Shown here: positions 62,569-64,000 of the stretch, in pieces | Numbering within the stretch: position 1 is the first letter of the stretch | Layout: each line of letters opens with the position of its first letter | Assembly: GCF_001293645.1 (NCBI RefSeq) | Contig: NZ_LBMD01000001.1 | Coordinates: forward strand, 186,001-250,000 | Source of the DNA: Bacillus sp. CHD6a | GTDB lineage: Bacteria > Bacillota > Bacilli > Bacillales > Bacillaceae_I | Reading direction: 5' to 3' | DNA: 64,000 bases | Notes under the pieces: model-generated | What the model was told of the DNA's origin: nothing | Database searches by the model: none | Seen by the model: only the letters and a program-made list of their open reading frames with translations | Made by a program: the position numbers and the translations under genes

Positions 62569-63358
62569 TTTTCTCCATAACCTCCTCAAGATAGAATGAT
62601 GTACCCGCTTCTGTATGGTTCAATGCGAAATTGGTTAAGGCATCGTTTTGAGTGCCATTAATTATTCCAACCTTACTTACTCCTTTTGATAAGGATTGAA
62701 TAGCAGCTTCCACTTTTGGGATCATCCCACCGGTTATTAGAGTATTTTCTATTAATCTATAAACTTCTATATCTGATAGCTTTGTCGCGACTGAGTCTCC
62801 CACAATTACGCCATCAACATCAGTAATCATACAAAGCGGTGCACATAATGCTGTCGCAATAGCAGCTGCTGCCATATCCGCATTAATATTGTAGTGTTGG
62901 CCCTCTGCATCAACAGCAAGGGGTGATAGGATGGGAATAATTCCTAGTTGCATGATTGGAAGCAGCACTTCTTTATTTACATCTACAATTTCACCGACTA
63001 ACCCCAGTTCCGATGCATTGGCAATTGGTTCTGCCATAAGTAGTTTTCCGTCCACTCCACTTAATCCCATCGCATTGCCGCCGGCTTTTATTACTTGGCG
63101 GACAAGATGTTTGTTCATCGATCCGGACAGAACCATTTCCACTACTTCCAATACAGGTTCTGTCGTTTTTCTTAACCCATGTATGAAAGATGTTTCTACA
63201 TGTAAAGAGGACAAAATACTAGAAATGGAGGGCCCTCCACCATGAACGACAATGGGTTGAATTTGATGCTTGTTTTTTAACCTAACTAATTCAGAAAAAA
63301 AAGAAGGGGAAAGTTTCTCAATTGTACTGCCCCCACACTTTATGACGAGCATCTTCAT
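62561..63358 (-). CDS. argB: Acetylglutamate kinase
   Basis: 265 residues of the amino-acid kinase family; phosphorylates N-acetylglutamate. The N terminus MLVIKCGGSTIEKL carries the nucleotide-binding Lys and GG; then VVHGGGPSISSIL (about 38-50), and INADMAAAAIATAL (about 158-171) with Asp for the second phosphate site. The ATG at 63358 has AAAGGAGG 8 nt upstream; a longer frame to 63457 overlaps argJ and lacks support. It begins 13 bp after argJ ends. Confidence 0.96.
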   Translation of the reverse strand: MKMLVIKCGGSTIEKLSPSFFSELVRLKNKHQIQPIVVHGGGPSISSILSSLHVETSFIHGLRKTTEPVLEVVEMVLSGSMNKHLVRQVIKAGGNAMGLSGVDGKLLMAEPIANASELGLVGEIVDVNKEVLLPIMQLGIIPILSPLAVDAEGQHYNINADMAAAAIATALCAPLCMITDVDGVIVGDSVATKLSDIEVYRLIENTLITGGMIPKVEAAIQSLSKGVSKVGIINGTQNDALTNFALNHTEAGTSFYLEEVMEKSV

Positions 63359-63371
63359 AATCTGGCCTCCT

Positions 63372-64000
63372 TTAAGTTCGATAAGATGCATTGATTCGTA
63401 CATAGTCGTAGGATAAATCACAGCCCCATGCCGTAGCACTTTCGTTTCCGGCATCAAGATCTACAGTAATTTCAATTTTTTCATTCTTTAAATAGGATTT
63501 GGCTTCTTCTTCACAAAACGAAACAGGCATACCTTCTTCAACAATTAAGATAGGTCCTATCTTCAATTTTATTTTTTCCGTATTGATCATAATACCGCTA
63601 TACCCCACTGCTGAGACGATTCTGCCCCAGTTAGGATCCTGACCAAAAACCGCTGTTTTCACCAAGCTTGAGCCAACAATGGTTTTTGCCATTACTTGTG
63701 CATCATCCGTCGTTACAGCTCCGTTTACTTGTACTTCAATTAACTTTGTCGCTCCTTCACCGTCTCGTGCTATTTGTTGAGAGAGGGATTGGCAGACAAT
63801 ATGAAGTCCTTCTTTAAATAGAGCATACTCATCGTCCTTTTGCGTCCATTGTTTATTACCTGCCATTCCATTTGCCAATACAAGCACCATGTCATTGGTA
63901 CTCGTATCTCCGTCGACGGTAATCATATTAAATGTCTTTGCCGTTACTTCTCTCAAAGCTTGTTGTAATGCTTCATGTTCTATGTTGATATCTGATGTGA
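63372..64000 (-). CDS. argJ: Ornithine acetyltransferase/acetylglutamate synthase ArgJ, 5' end cut
   Basis: The visible part is the C-terminal 209 codons; the gene enters from the right edge. Sequence just inside the edge reads TSDINIEHEALQQALREV, then NMITVDGDTSTNDMVLVLANG, the beta-subunit core of ArgJ. GRDGEGATKLIEVQVNGA and FGQDPNWGRIVSAVGYSG are further markers. ArgJ cleaves itself at a Thr before this region, so the cleavage site is beyond the window. It recycles the acetyl group from N-acetylornithine to glutamate. The first gene of the run in this window; argC would be expected before it. Confidence 0.95.
   Translation of the reverse strand, partial: TSDINIEHEALQQALREVTAKTFNMITVDGDTSTNDMVLVLANGMAGNKQWTQKDDEYALFKEGLHIVCQSLSQQIARDGEGATKLIEVQVNGAVTTDDAQVMAKTIVGSSLVKTAVFGQDPNWGRIVSAVGYSGIMINTEKIKLKIGPILIVEEGMPVSFCEEEAKSYLKNEKIEITVDLDAGNESATAWGCDLSYDYVRINASYRT

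Overview
The window looks like chromosomal DNA of a low-GC Gram-positive spore former of the Bacillaceae (Bacillus in the broad sense). The reasons are strong AGGAGG-type ribosome sites with frequent TTG and GTG starts, a YjcZ-type 30-residue protein, the yurQ-yurR pair, the divergent citR-citA pair, an argJBD-carAB-argF order as in Bacillus subtilis, and good matches to Gram-positive PhoP, CcpA, Fur, AhrC and SigB sites. Nearly everything reads on the minus strand. I see no rRNA, tRNA, CRISPR array, transposase or phage gene. The species cannot be named from this sequence alone.

Layout. 1-4.9 kb: an envelope-type operon of a membrane protein, DUF4129, DUF4350, MoxR ATPase and DUF58 (the last runs off the left edge). 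5-8.1 kb: yurQ, yurR and a secreted alkaline phosphatase behind four PhoP half-sites. 8.2-16 kb: a complete petrobactin synthesis operon (asbABCDEF) with two Fur boxes, preceded by an AraC-type regulator with its own perfect Fur box. 16-18.4 kb: a YrvL-like membrane protein, an Escherichia coli-type S-adenosylmethionine decarboxylase and a patatin-like lipase. 18.5-21.6 kb: cstA, a small CC-ending protein and an ArsA/Get3-type ATPase, with a perfect cre site over the cstA promoter. 21.7-26 kb: an orphan protein with two EVE-like modified-base reader domains, then a large Suv3-like helicase.

26-38 kb: YceI protein with a quinone-sensor-like operator, DUF1871, a lipoprotein class B PBP (PBP3/MecA type), flavin monooxygenase plus M20 amidohydrolase, an old yellow enzyme, YjcZ, aminopeptidase M29, exoA-dat, and a DUF899-glyoxalase fusion. 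38.3-41.9 kb: a fixABCX-type electron-transfer-flavoprotein operon. 42-44.1 kb: citR-citA. 44.1-44.7 kb: a gene-free stretch with ten 21-bp units. 44.7-53 kb: FrnE-like DsbA, a UPF1-type helicase with a PLD-like tail, small proteins, YihY, a DDAH-family hydrolase, a CAP-domain lipoprotein, a Gfo/Idh/MocA dehydrogenase and a PfpI/DJ-1 protein. 53-64 kb: arginine genes argJ(partial)-argB-argD-carA-carB-argF, then argG and argH.

How they work together. The right end makes arginine from glutamate through acetylated intermediates and carbamoyl phosphate, probably under AhrC/ArgR. The asb block makes a catecholate siderophore under Fur and probably an inducer-sensing AraC activator. The fix block passes acyl-CoA or NADH electrons to quinone and perhaps to a ferredoxin. 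The points most worth a second look are the orphan EVE-HhH-EVE protein, the 21-bp repeat locus encoding heptad repeats, two copies of a mobile-looking palindromic repeat (one splitting argG from argH), the 52-bp hairpin repeats upstream of the PBP gene, and the cstA/CC-star/ArsA cluster.
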